From Anthopleura xanthogrammica (Eukaryota; Cnidaria; Anthozoa; Actiniaria; Actiniidae), in contig OZ025211.1 of assembly GCA_964019055.1 (NCBI GenBank), forward strand, positions 6,773,835 to 6,837,834: a stretch of 64,000 nucleotides of DNA. The letters run 5' to 3'. A model generated the notes under the pieces. The model was not told where the DNA came from and did not search any database. It was given only the letters and a program-made list of their open reading frames with translations. Positions 23,601 through 46,020 of this stretch are shown here, in pieces. The position numbers and the translations under genes are program-made. Position 1 is the first letter of the stretch. Every line of letters begins with the position of its first letter.

Positions 23601-24170
23601 TAAGAATCTCATATACATGATTTAATAATCGTCAATCAAAGTCGAGCTGTAAGTCTTTAAAAATTCAAATTTTTTCCCGATATGAATTAGGCGCGACTAA
23701 AATGACTTTACCCAGTGATATTTGAGCGATTTCTTTCGATAATCCCCGAGATAAGATGCTGGCGGAGATAAGCAACGAGCTGGTAATACTGACAACCTCT
23801 GGGATCCGATGAATTTTTCACTAGATCTGGCAGGTGGCTAAACACGCTTGACTAAGCCATACTATAAATTATTCCACGGGTGTAAAAGTCTATTTGCATG
23901 CAAGCAACTAAGTGATTCCTATCACCTGTTAGCTCCAGTCTTTGGAGCATTATACATTTATGGCCTAATCCATATTTGATGGCGCCTTGCATTAAGAATA
24001 AGCCAGTGTATTGGAACAGAACTGCGAAACAGCTTGGAACTGACCTTGATTTTATCTTCCCCAGGAGTGATCAAGAGCTAGTGTCTTCTTCAGTAACCAG
24101 AGACACTATTGTGAAGAGGTTTAGTATAGTGTAGTCAAGACTTCAATGTGAGGATTTCACTGTCGTTACG
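17687..24170. other. Long gene-poor intergenic region
   Basis: No ORF with family signatures. It holds an (AT)n run at 20052-20070. Around 22260-22400 there is a locally GC-richer stretch with CCAAT-like and CACGTG E-box motifs that might be regulatory; this is weak. Otherwise AT-rich. Confidence 0.45.
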
Positions 24171-32540
<8,370 letters not shown>

Positions 32541-33621
32541 CGAATTTTTTACTTCTCATTCCAAGAACGTATCATTTCTGCACAATTCTCAACTATAATG
32601 CTATTCTATTAATAAACTGGTGTTAAGTTCGTCTTTTTTCTCTGCCCAATACTCATGCGTTTTTAGGGATACTTTAAAACAATTCACAACTGTATAGTGC
32701 GCATTTTTAAAGCACTTTATATTCTTGCATATTCTAGTCAAGGAACTAGACCTATTCTTATATAGCAAACATGGTGTTTTCTGGTTAAGTCTTGGTACAA
32801 ACATCTTTTGTTCACCTTGTCTTATATAATGTTGCTCGTACCCAAGCTAGACGAGAATGCACCCTGTTTATTGAACTCAGAATCTACCTGTCATCTTACA
32901 TGCGCCAGTAATCAATGAAAGCGGTAAATACTATTCAATTAACTTATTTTGTACAGCTATTCCTAGATTTTAAGACTTTCATAATTTCGCTTGATCAACA
33001 CTTTATCTACTAAGCTAAGCTACCTTATTTCAGATGGTTTCTCTTACAAATCTGCATGAACTGCTCTGGGTCAGCGGTGTAATATAGTATGTAGACTGAC
33101 ATTTATTTGCTCAAATAAAGAGCTTTTAACATTAAATGTTCACAGTTTATACATATAAATGATAAAATGCACTTATTTCAGCCCCTGATTTCTGGAAATC
33201 ATATTCGAGGAATTCGAAAATATTAAATGACGCAACACCAAATGAAAAATAAATAATAATTTATCGACTTGAATATTTTGTTCCGCATTTTTGTCCAAAT
33301 ATAATTTTGAAGAAAATAAACGCAAAAATTAGCCATTAGTCTTTTATATCTGCTGCAACACAAGCACATTGTTTAAATTATATCATTTATGTTTGTAGGT
33401 GCGTTTAAAAAAGAAACGTACGTTCAAGCGCAAGCAAAACTAAACGCTTTTTCATATATAGCGTTGAATACTCCGATCACAATCCACCTTTCCTTTTTCT
33501 TACGTTATGCCAAAATAACTGATATTTTCAAGAGGGGAAAAAAGAGTAGATAAGAATTTTTTTTATAAAGAATCACTCGAATTTTGTTATTATGAATTGT
33601 AGATACTTTGCCAATCCAAGT
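32541..33621. other. 3' flank of PRDM14-like gene, no other gene recognised
   Basis: AT-rich, with no supported ORF or RNA gene. Confidence 0.4.
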
Positions 33622-34684
33622 AAGTCATCCTAACATGCCCATCCTGGTCATCCATCCTACCATGCACATCCTTGTCGATCATCCTACCATGCGCATCCTG
33701 GTCAATCATCCTACCATGCACATCCTGGTCAATCATCCTACCATGCGCATCCTGGTCAACCATTCTACCATGCGCATCCTGGCTGATCAATCATCCTACC
33801 GTGCGCATCCTGGTCAATTATCCTACCATGCGAATCCTGGTAAATTATCCTACCATGCGCATCCTAGTCAATCATCCTACCATGCGCATCCTGGTCAATC
33901 ATCGTACCATGCGCATCCTGGTCAATCATCCTACCATGCGCATCCTCGTTAATTATCCTACCATGCGCATCCTGGTCAAGCATCCTACCATGCGCATCCT
34001 TGTCAATCATCCTACCATGCGCATCCTGGTCAATCATCCTACCATGCGCATCCTGGCCAACCATTCTACCATGCGTATCCTGGCTGATCAATCATCCTAC
34101 CGTGCGCATCATAGTCAATCATCCTACCATGCGCATCCTGGTCAATCATCCTACCATGCGCATCCTGGTCAAGCATCGTACCATGCGCATCCTGGTCAAT
34201 CATCCTACCATGCGCATCCTGGTCAATCATCCTACCATGCGCATCCTGGTCAAGCAGCCTACCATGCGCATCCTGATCAACCATCCTACCATGCGCATCC
34301 TGGTCAATCATCCTACCATGCGCAACCTGGTCAATCATTGTACCATGCGCATCCTGGTCAATCAACGTACCATGCGCATCCTGGTCAATCATTGTACCAT
34401 GCGCATCCTGGTCAATCATCCTACCATGCGCATCCTGGTCAATCATTGTACCATGCGCATCCTGGTCAATCATCCTACCATGCGCATCCTCGTTAATTAT
34501 CCTACCATGCGCATCCTGGTCAAGCATCCTACCATGCGCATCCTGGTCAATCATCCTAACATGCGCATCCTCGTTAATTATCCTACCATGCGCATCCTTG
34601 TCAATCATCCTACCATGCGCATCCTTGTCAATCATCCTACCATGCGCATACTGGCTGGTCAATCATCCTACCATGCGCATCCTG
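33622..34684. repeat. 27-bp minisatellite, about 39 copies
   Basis: The unit is close to tcaatcatcctaccatgcgc plus atcctgg (27 bp). Because 27 is divisible by three, long ORFs stay open in several frames (HAHPGQSSY-type and the minus-strand DQDAHGRMI-type). A marker variant (ggctgatcaatcatcctacc) occurs at about 33781 and 34082, so a block of roughly 300 bp has itself been duplicated. I do not regard the ORFs as genes: there is no signal peptide, flanking exon or unique sequence. Confidence 0.95.
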
Positions 34685-36427
34685 ATTTTAGATGGTCACT
34701 ATCTAAAAATGCGATAATTTTAATTAGCTGGTTTTTTTTTCTAATTTCACGACTTTTTTTTGCCTTAACGGTTTATAAGGCACGAGAAGGCGAAAGATCT
34801 AAAAGGAAGACGAAGGACTAAGACGATGTTTTTACGCGGTGTTTAGGTTTCCTTCTTATTCACTTGAAATACATTTTCAGGTTAACAAAGAATTTAAGAG
34901 CGCAAATAAAACAATGACAAGAAGGCCAAACGATCTGTTTTGCATTGGCTATTTTTAGTAGTACCCTTATAAATATCTTATCAGTTGATTCAAACTGAGT
35001 TTATATCGTGTTAAGTCTGCATGAAATAATAGTGCATGATGTTCAAGATTGGACAAAAAAGGACCTTATTACCAACCAAGAACAGAAACGGGCCCAGAAG
35101 AAAGAACAGGATGTTATGATAAGAATCAGCAAACAATGGCTGGAGATGTTCCATACGACGAAAATATATTGACATTTTTTTGTTTTTAACAAATTAAACC
35201 AATTAATACTGGTGAAATGACATATTAGAGTAACTTTTCACACCTTGGTCTTAAGAGCTTGGTAAATATCTTAGTTTGAAAAAAAGCGTACGAATTCGAG
35301 GAAGTCCAACAACTGGATAGTTAATACACTCAAGCTCTTGGCAGATGTTTTGCATGGGAGTGGTCGGAGCCCAAGTACCCAATCGATAGAACTCGAGATT
35401 AAGTTCTCAAGCAGTTTGAAAAAATTCACTTAGTTAATTGCTTACTCATACCGTTATCCTGCTTTAACAAGAGCTTTAGAGATACAATACGATTCAGTGG
35501 AGAGGGCCAAAGAAGAAAAAATAACATCGGTGAGTTGTAATTGCCTTAGTAACCATTCAGATTCTAGAAAGTCCCTCAATGAATTCTGCTATAATTCAGA
35601 TAATAGCCATTAATACTTTTTATCTATGGAATTGAAAACTGTTATCGATTAAGGCCCTTTAAATTCGATGAACAAAAGGCATCTTTTAGTATAACGCATG
35701 ACAGAAGTTTTCATTCTACATCACTCCTAATAATACATTGTTCAAAGCTAAACAGCATGCCGAGATAGCTTGATGTCTTCATATGCTTTGTTGGCTAATC
35801 GTGGGAACATTTTGAGGAAATTACTTCAACGCAAGTTGAACGCAAGGAAACTTAAAGCCTGAGTTTAAAACCAACCATATCACTTGATGATGAATCTTAT
35901 AAGTTTATGACATGGAGTATGTAGCTTAATAGTGTTTAAAAATGCTGTAAATTATAGTGGTTGATGAGTTTTGATCGTGACTTGCCATAGAGACAAAATT
36001 CCAGGCTTGAAAGATTGACAAAGTGATGACGCAAATGCATTATAATCTCGATACAAAGAAAAGAAAAAAACAATACAACAAAATGGTGTCCACGACGTCC
36101 ATCCACATACAGACTAATTCGCTATTACTGGCCCTTTTGTTAACCATCTTTTGTTTTGACCTCACATGACTGTTTTTGTGAGCTAATTTGGCTTCAAGCT
36201 GAGAATAAAAAAAATGGATATTGTTGCACTAACTTGTTGTCATTCGACGTTTTAGAAATGACGCCGCTAGTTCTTCATGTTGTAGATAGTTAAGTCACGC
36301 TCTCAGGAGGTATAAACCAAATAATATCAAACTAATAGAAATTAAACCTTTTCTTCAAACTGTACTAATTTTAAAAAATCGGGAAATTGGTCCTGCAATG
36401 AATAAATACAATGCATGAATAATGTTT
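34685..36427. other. Gene-free intergenic DNA
   Basis: Nothing coding or structured recognised. Confidence 0.4.
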
Positions 36428-36605
36428 GGAAACTTGCCACAATTCATTGTAACTGTTTTCAATCTCAATTAATAGACTAAATTACTAACCAGAAACATGG
36501 CTACAGCAAAATGGACCCCGCAGTTAGTAAAAACAATGTGAGAAAATTAGTTTTTGAAAACTTGCCACAACACATCCTAACTGTTTTCAATCTCAATTAA
36601 CAGCA
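36428..36605. repeat. Tandem duplication of a ~50-bp segment about 125 bp apart
   Basis: gaaacttgccacaa...taactgttttcaatctcaattaa occurs at about 36428 and 36556 with few differences. Confidence 0.75.
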
Positions 36606-37383
36606 AAAAACGTCTGTCAATTACGAGTAAGCACACAAAGGAAGGTCAATTTCAACGTTACATAATAGGTACAAAGACAGTTTCTACCGTTCTTTTGGTT
36701 GCATAAACGTGTTTAGCCACAGGGAGCCTTGTGTTGTTTGATTAAAATTAAAAAGCTTATGATTCCTATTAGCGTGGGTGGGTTTCGAAAAGGTTTTGAT
36801 AAGGCGCAACATTGAAATGGCTTCCTCTTAATATGTAGACACTATTTATCCAATCAAAACTGACAAAAATGTAATCATCAGGGACATGATAGACTCTTAC
36901 CACTCCTTCTTTCCTAAATAAAATCGGGCTGATTGTTATTTTCATTGGTCTGAAGACTAAACTTCTGCCTCGGGGGGTTTCCTCATTTCTATTTTTATCT
37001 TAATATTTTTATGCAGAATTCGGTGAAAAAATGGTGATACTCCTAAGTGTTTATGGTTCCGGACCAAAAATAAAATTTCCTGTGTACCAAAAAATTCTAA
37101 AGGGTTTCGGCATTAGGAAAAGTTGACCGACTCATAGTTCAAACGGTTCATAGAAAATAAAGTTGGTTCGAAACTATATCTACCAGTCACGGTACATCTT
37201 GAAGCTCAGACCGATAACGAATGGCTGGTCCCTTATGGCTGCATAAGCACAAGGATCAAAACGTTACGTTCTTCTTATTCTTTAAGCCTGGCTTATACTT
37301 AAGACTTGTGAGGACCATGCAGCTTTAAAAAACTCAATAATAAACTTTCAATTGCAAATCGATAACTAATCGTTTTTCCTTTG
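36606..37383. other. Gene-free intergenic DNA
   Basis: Nothing supported. Confidence 0.4.
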
Positions 37384-37468
37384 AAAACAAAATTAAGACC
37401 AATCGATATCTTATCGTATTAACAGCCTGTTAATACGATAAGATATCGATTGGTCTTGATTTTGTTTT
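37384..37468. repeat. Near-perfect 85-bp hairpin
   Basis: The arms of about 42 bp (aaaacaaaattaagaccaat ... ttaacag and ctgttaa ... attggtcttgattttgtttt) meet at a single central base, with one mismatch near the base of the stem. Confidence 0.9.
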
Positions 37469-38639
37469 AGACTGAGTCTATAGAAGTTTAAGCTCAATTT
37501 TTAATCATAGAGAAATAATGCATCTATTCAGTTCTAATTGCTTTTTAACTTTTGCTGGAGTTTTCGAGTACATGTTGCAGATGATGAAATGAAAAATTAG
37601 AAAAGAAATACAAGCCTTTGCAAGGCTGCTATAAGTATGTCCGCATGAAAGATGACTTTGGATTAGAAAAGGCATCCGTGACCAGAAAAAAAACATTAAT
37701 GGGTTTCTGTACTCATGCATTGCGACTGGGCGGCATATATCTATCGTTTTCTCTCTCCCTATCCATTTTTTCTCAATGTGTCTATCTGCCTCCGATGTTG
37801 GGAGCCCGACAGAGCTACATGTAAAGGTCAGGGAGGCAAGGGAGGGAGGGAAAGACAAGGGAAGCTAGGTTATAAAACAAGTTAGGATGTTTTTGTCAAC
37901 AGTTTAGCTATCTTTACAACTCAATTGCCCTTTTATGTTTCTACATAAAACGCAAACCGTTTCCGGCTACTGAACTAAATGTTGTGAATAATTTATTCAT
38001 TCATTCTTTCTTTCTTTGTCGCTTATTCCCTTTAGACTATTTTTTTAGATTTCTAAAAGAAACGGCACTTCCTGTTATTTCAATTTCCAGCCGGGTTTCC
38101 AAGCAGTATTAGCGGTTTTAATGTACTCCGCCTAAAATCAACATCCGTGACCACCACCTTCAGAGCTGACAAAGAGTTGCGTGCTAACTGCACGAGTCTT
38201 TCAGTATCAGAACAAGGTCATAGCGCGAAACCTAGCACACGTGTTGTAAAGGTATTGTAAACAACCAGCCCATTCATTCAACAAACAGATCAGATGACGT
38301 TTCTAATCAAGATTACCTGTTACTCAACTACTCAGTACGAATTGCTAACTAAGGAAGGCCCTCGAAACGAAAGGTGGCAAGAAAAATAAACTAGAACATG
38401 ATCATGAACAAACTCGTGCAATTATTCTTCTTCTCGTGACTAAAAAGTATGCCTCCAAACCCTCTAGAAAGTTGTCGTCATCTGATATGCGCCAAAAGTT
38501 TATCCTAACTAAAGAATAATTTCATCGATTTTTCACTCATTTTTTAAATTCACTGGAAAAGAAATTTGCTTCCTCTCCAGAGTAGAAATGTCATACATTT
38601 AAAAATAAACTATGTTAGAAAATATATTTTTATAAAATT
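37469..38639. other. Gene-free intergenic DNA
   Basis: Short ORFs only. No feature is supported apart from a small (TTTC/TTCT) run near 38005. Confidence 0.4.
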
Positions 38640-39300
<661 letters not shown>

Positions 39301-39778
39301 GATCAGGGATTTTCTGAGTTGATTTCCAAAATATTAGAACATCATCCTCAAAATAGGCTCCTCCTTTGCCAATTCCCCAAAACAAAAGAACTGCATCCTC
39401 TAGAGGATTGAAATATTTTGTATGTTGATATTTTTCATTGTATTGTCCCCCAGGCCGATGGGAATGAAGTGCAAGGGGTATATTTCACGGACGTCACGTG
39501 AAAACAATCTCTTCTTTTATCCCCAAGATTCGTGATCGTGGAACGATACAGCAACAACACAAAGAAAACTGCAAAAAAAATGATTCTTCTAGAACTTACA
39601 AGAGCAAAAACTGCCACCAAATATCGTATATATTGTAGGAAAACACCGTTTTATATAATGTTTGAAAACCAGACATATCAGAGCTATAAATTTGGCTGTA
39701 AAATTAGTGCCAATTCTTATTGTTCTTCACCATTCTGTCCCCCTTATAAAAGGCTTTGACGTCATAGAGAAATAGGGG
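39301..39778. other. Gene-free flank of fold-back element
   Basis: No supported gene. Confidence 0.4.
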
Positions 39779-40170
39779 AATAGTCCCCTTCACAGTACCG
39801 TAAGCCGTCCTGAAAGGTAGCAGTGCCTTTGCATCGAAGCAAGACGAACGGTGAGCTTGCAATGATAGAGACCTTTTTAACACTTTGGACAATTATTCAC
39901 GTCTTTATCATTGCAAGCTCACTGTTGTCTCGCTTCGATGCAAAGGCCCGGCTACCTTTAATTTCAAGATCGCGCAGGGAACTGTGAATGGGACTATTAA
40001 ATTAATCCTTTGTGTGACCTATATATAGGATCTGTGTCCTGTTGGTCAGACTCTCAACCCAGTGTCTCTTCTTTCGAATTCGCTATTGTAAGTTTGTATT
40101 TTTGCATCCTTCTACATGTATTTATGCTCACTTGGTTGTAAAGCAAATAAATAAATAAATGAATAGATAA
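39779..40170 (+). mobile_element. Fold-back element plus (AAAT)n-tailed unit, copy 1
   Basis: 39779-39998 folds on itself: aatagtccccttcacag at the left is inverted as ctgtgaatgggactatt at the right, and ctttgcatcgaagcaagac and gcttgcaatgatagagac also have inverted partners. It is followed by ctatatataggatctgtgtc ... aagcaaataaataaataa, a retroelement-like tail. The same arrangement is present inverted at 53225-53643. Confidence 0.85.
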
Positions 40171-40429
40171 ACGAGTAATCTTCAATGTCTCACTCGCCAT
40201 CTTATAACAAAATGATGTTCTTTATGTTCCTTAGACAATTTTTTCTCAATCTATCCAGTTTGACTTACAGAGGTGTTGTATATGTACACCTACTAAGAAA
40301 TTTACACCTACTTAGAAATGTAGTTATAATTATATGAAATTGTATCGCTGTACTGAACTCTCTATGGGCATTCAGTCATTATTATATTATGAAATAGATA
40401 TTAATCATGACTATAGGCTAACGCACAAA

Positions 40430-40700
40430 AGCCTTTATCATGCGACGTCGCAAAAATTAGAGATCACATGTACACCCATGCGACATTACCGGCAACGTCG
40501 AAAAAAGTAGAAACGGGTCTTACTTTTGCAACGTCGCGCGCGCGACGAACCTAACCGTGTGAACACAACGTCGCACAGGTGGTCACACGGTGCGATTTAG
40601 ATTTTAAACACAACGTCACCCGGTGCGATTTAGATTTTGTAACGTCGTATGCAACGTCGTATGGAAAATCGCATCGTTTGTCGGCACCTTAAACGGCGTT
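40430..40700. repeat. CpG-rich repeat rich in AACGTCG words
   Basis: Many aacgtcg/cgacgt words, and ggtgcgatttagatttt twice in tandem, ending at ggcaccTTAA. Probably a MITE remnant; only one end is recognisable. Confidence 0.5.
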
Positions 40701-40839
40701 GATTTTACTTGGTTTGTCTCTGAGAAAATCCTAGCTATAATAGTTGCTATGTATTTATTTCATTTTCTCAAAAACATGTATTTCAAGTACGGCGTGTGTA
40801 TTATAATATGTCAAATATTTTAATAACTCTTTGCACAAA

Positions 40840-41137
40840 GAGATACTTAGTACACATTTAAGTGGCAAACCTATTAATGAGTAGACTATCTTGTCACCAA
40901 GCTTAGTGAATGAAAAAGTGAAAACATTTTAAAACATTTTACAAATTTTTGATGAATTTGGAGTGGCTAATAATCCTTTCCTGCAGCAAATATATGTACA
41001 AATATAGATATTTAGTACAAATATAAGTGGCAAACCTATTAATGAGTAGACTATCTTGTCACCTAGTTTAGTGAATGAAAAAAACGAAAACAAATTTTGA
41101 TGAATTTGGAGTGGCTAATCATCCTTTCTTGCAGCTC
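40840..41137. repeat. Tandem duplication, about 160-bp unit, two copies
   Basis: aagtggcaaacctattaatg, gagtagactatcttgtcacc and gatgaatttggagtggctaa occur in the same order in both copies. Confidence 0.9.
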
Positions 41138-44100
41138 TCATGAGCCTAATAGTATGAGTGGACATCTTGTCGCCAACCTTTGTGAAGGAAAAGCGATTCA
41201 AAAAAACCTAAACTTGCTTTCTATAACGATCAGTAAAAAGCATACTTCCTTGTTCTCTTTGCCTTTAATATGCGACGTTAGCTATACTATACACAAAGGT
41301 TTTGAAAGAAAAGTTTGCAGTATGCTTATTAGGAGTTTCGACAATTAACAATATTGTAAATCGTAAGTATCCACACAGTTTTGTTATAAATATTCAATAA
41401 GTAATTGACTAGAGTTAAGAATAATTGGTATTTAATTTGGTATCACATCAAAATGAATATTGAAAAATTGAACAACACGATTTTTAAAGTAAAAGAGAAG
41501 AAAAAAAAGAAGAAGAAGAAGAAGAGTGAAGGGATAATCGATTTGAAACGTGCAGCAAGCACACCACATCAAAACAGTACAATAACATCCATGCTGTCAA
41601 GAAAAGGCAACTCAGTTGGTGTTTTTCCCCGACAAACTTTAATTGCCTAGTAAATTTCGAGTCAGTAGCCACTCTTTAAAATGAAGTTCCATCACAAGAA
41701 TGACCAGCTTATTTTATGAATAACTTGCATTTAAAGTCACATTACCCGCGGTATTCAAAAACAGATAATATTTCTTTTAATAACATGAGCTTGCCCAGCC
41801 AAAACAAGCGACACTTTCGAGTTCGTACTGAAATCTACTCAGTGTGTGTTCTAAGTTAAGAAACTACGTCGAACTACACACAAAAAAGGTTAAATCTTTA
41901 AAATTACAAGCATGGTAATGGTTTGGGCTGCAAAGGTTCACCGAGTATATACTTATTTCAATAAAATTCGTCGCCTTAAAAGCTATTTTGATAAGACAGT
42001 TAAGGATTGTGGGTCGCTAGATTCTTGTTTCAGCTGCTTGATATCTTGATGCCCGTCCTCACGGTTTTTTAGCAGTCCCCAGTCACAGTTCCACCTCCTG
42101 TGCGCACCGTCAAGCGGTAATTTGTTTCAAAAAGCTTTCCTTGTGGGATGTGAAATAATTCCTATGATCCGGCGTCAACGCTATCAGCTTTTGTACCGAG
42201 CTTTCAAGTGACTAACATTATTGAAATAAGAACATGAAGAAGAAAAAAGGAAAATAAAAATAGATAAAGTAAATAACGTATACTTCAAAAGTACTGAGTG
42301 AATGAATTAACAGTTAAACAAGCAAACGAACGAACGAGCGGACAACTGAACAAATAAATAACAGTTGAAAGGTTTTTGGGAGGAAATGCACGCGAGGGAA
42401 ATATTTCAGTAGTGCTATATAATCTTTATCTTTACAAAATTGGATTTCCCCTAACTTATGAAACTAATTTTTAAAATGAAAAGAAATACAAGATTTATGC
42501 ATGTTGAAGTTACGAAGCGGTAGACTTCAAGTCATTAACACGGCAACTGTACTGAGCTATTCATATTTAGTCATCACATTCTGGAAAATGTAGAAACTTT
42601 ACAACTTATTACTATTAGTCAGAAAATTGTTTCGGAATCCACTTTTAAAAATAAACAGGAAAGAGGGGTTTCCGGTCATTTACTTCAAGTAAATCAAGGT
42701 TTTAAAAGAGGTTGATAAATGTAACAATAAATGAGCTGCTACGTGCTTCCGGTTTTCAATAGGAACGACTTAAAATAAACAAAAGTAACTAGCGACTGAC
42801 TAGACCTTTTCTCTGATAATTGTAGTCTAACTTTAGTACGAACATCTTTATATGTATATATACTAGAACAAAATAAACTTCTTGAGAAACTCAGAAACGG
42901 CCTCTTGGAGTATCGTTTTTGGGCATAAGCTAAACGATATGTATTCCATTGATAACGATTACCTGTTTAACCACATTTAAATACCACGATCATTAAGAAT
43001 CAATATACATGTTTTGTTTGTATATGATATACTTATAAATAACATCTAAGAGGTCTTATTTCAGTATATAAAAATCCCCGTTAGGTGATGTCAGTAACAT
43101 GATGATGAAAATATGTGGAGAACAAACACAAAACAAAGACTTTTGCAGCTGCGTTATGGACTCTATGAAAAATGAAAATATCCTTAAAATTTGTAAGTTT
43201 TCGTAAAGATCTAACTGATAAATATTTGTATCAGTTACATGATGAAAAATAGAAATATTTTAAAAACTTGTTAGTTTTCGGTTTTAAAATGCAATAAACT
43301 GAGCCATAACCGCATGAGTGTTATTTTTAGACTTCGCCTTGTGTTTTAAATTTGCAAGATAAATGAGATTCACGGAAAAATAATTAGGAAAAAACTGCAT
43401 ATTTTATTCTATTTGGATTTGCGCACAGAAACACTAAATAAACAACAAAATAGAAAGTAGTTTTCTTTATTGCTTTTACTTGTTAGATAATATAAAGAAT
43501 GAAAAATTTAGAAATCAAAGTTAGTATTTTTGATGGCAGCCATCTTGGATTGCATTGTATGATTCTATGATATGGCAACAATGATAAAGACTAGTGTTAG
43601 ACTGAAAGTCGTCACAAAACTAAAGAGAAATAAAACAGGACAAGAGGATTCTAAATGAATAGGAATACTAGAAAATGTAAGAGGGGAAGATAGCTGAAAT
43701 AGCTGGACAAGAGGGACTAAAAATAGATTCACCTGGACGAATATTCTAAACGAAGAAAGCTAAAGTGGTAAACTGAGGGAAAAAAGATAAAAGGACAGAC
43801 GGACAGACGGACAGACGGAGGTGGAAAACGGAGGTGGAAAACTGAATATTAATTGGTGAAAGAAAGCACAAGTTTCAAAAGGGAAAAACAGCTAAAAAAG
43901 ACGGACGGACAGACAAAATCAAATACACAACTAAAAACGAGATCTGCAAAAATATCATACCCTATTTTGCTTCTCCAAAGAGAATTTAACCAACTGATTA
44001 ACTAACACATTTTGAGATTGGAAAACTAACGTTACAATGTAAAATTCCGTATTTCCATCTGTTCCTTTCATTACTCTTATCCCGGCTCAACTGAAATTGA

Positions 44101-46020
44101 CTGAAGGTCAAAACACCTTAATCTACGTAGTTTTCAAGAGCATCAGGATGATAAAACAATACTGATAATGAGTGGACAGTCGGGTCTCTATAACAGCCAT
44201 TTGTAAATAACAACCCTAAAAGAAGGAGCATTCACGATATTCTATTTCAGTAATTTGTTTAGTGTATCTGAGTTCTCACGAATTCCCTCCGGCAAAGCGG
44301 GTGAAATTGGTCAGGAAGTTATTAAGATTCATAGGAAGTTAATGTCAAAACTTTCTAGTTTCTAGTCTTATGTACTGGTAAAGTAGTATGAAGCAGTAAT
44401 TAACTGATGAGCAAACTCCACAATTCCGTTAGCAAAACCTTCAGTTTAGCACATTAATTATTAAAAACAAAATATCAATTCAGAGTCATTGACAGTTGTA
44501 TCTCCATTCATTAATTAACACAAGCCATAGAAAGTGGTTAAAACAAAGCTGAAACGTATAACGTACTGATGAATAAAAATTGCTGTCACAGTTGTCCTCT
44601 GGCGCTTGTGGATTCTGAATGAAACTTCAAAAATAATTTCAATTCTAACAAAACTTTAGGCAGTTATTTAAAAATATTTAGAAATCTAAAAAGGTGAGCT
44701 AATGAAAAAATCCCTCTCTTTGTTCTCGTATCAGGCAGTTTAACATTTTTTGAAAGATGAACTGGATTTTGATTGGCTGAAATTTGCGTCAAAAACACCT
44801 GAAAAGGTACAGCAATTACGATTCCTGGAGTGCGGAAATTGTTCAACGCGAGATGCATTTTCCCGCCATTATTGGACGCGTTTACCACATGCTGTCTGAT
44901 ATTTTCAATAAAGAAGAAAATGTACACAAAAGCAGGTGCTCAACTTCACATGAGGATGAACATCAATTTGTGGTTGTCAGATTTGGACCTATAATTCGAC
45001 AGTTTAATCTCCAAGCACGCGACTGAATCATAATCGCCTTCCATAAATACTAATTACTAAATGGGGTCCACAACTCGACAATCGGTGGCTCCCGTAATTC
45101 TAAACCTTAAGCTATTAATTTGAATAACGTTATCATTAAAAACGCGTTTTACTGGTGTTTGTTTGTAAAGGGTATTTTGCTCTTTTCAGCTCAGTATTTA
45201 CTAGTCTTTACGGCCTCTAATAGCCGTTAGTGTTGTATTCCCGCGCAACCGACACATCTTCTGTTCTTTACAAAACGTTAGGTATTTACCTCCTACACAC
45301 AATACCCTCGAATAATGAGAACATACCATTGTCTGAGGTATGAAAGGTTTTTATTAACAAGTGTTCGTTTCGACAGCTAAATGTACTCAACTACAATTTA
45401 TTATAACCGTTTAGCACACTCTTCAAATATCCGGTCCATTAAGTAATGTTAAATAAACTTGACTGGCAAAAATACAAAAACACCAATAAATCGCAATGCA
45501 AATAACTGTACTTGGTAAAAACAAACTATAATAACGGGCATTTTTGTGGCTAGAACTTGCTTTTATTTTTGGCATTCTAACTTTTATTTCGCTTTAACAT
45601 TCGAATAAAAATTATGTTTTTTTACCTGATTTTATAATATATTTAGTTAGAACTTTTTAACTGAATAATCTTTCTTAGTTAGGATTTTTGTCGTCTGTCT
45701 ACAGCTGTAAAGAAATAATTTTGAATCTTTTCTTAAAACAGAATACACTTTATCATTAACAAACTAGAAGTTTTAATTTCCGCCGTATAGGCTCTTATCT
45801 TTTGATAAATTTAGTAAATGTTAACAACGGTATCTATATCTTGATAGCTGTACACTATACTACACTCTAGATACTCTCAAGTACCAGCTTCTTTTTCTAG
45901 TCACAAATCGATAAATATATTCGGTTGAAAACTATTGAGTTTGACATACTGAAGAGTAATATGATATATTTGAATTTTCTATGTACAGAAAGATGTTTTA
46001 CAGAGAAATGTCATGAGTTT
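41138..46020. other. AT-rich intergenic region
   Basis: No gene recognised. Small simple repeats: (GAA)n at about 41497-41525 and a ggacagac run at about 43796-43819. Confidence 0.45.

Noticed and set aside
33590..34821. Long ORFs (up to 274 codons) in the 27-bp minisatellite, and a CRISPR-like look
   Set aside because: Direct head-to-tail repeats without unique spacers; the ORFs exist only because the unit is a multiple of three, and occur on both strands.
44664..45026. Overlapping 80-87-codon ORFs on both strands
   Set aside because: No domain, no splice support, no codon pattern that stands out from the AT-rich background.
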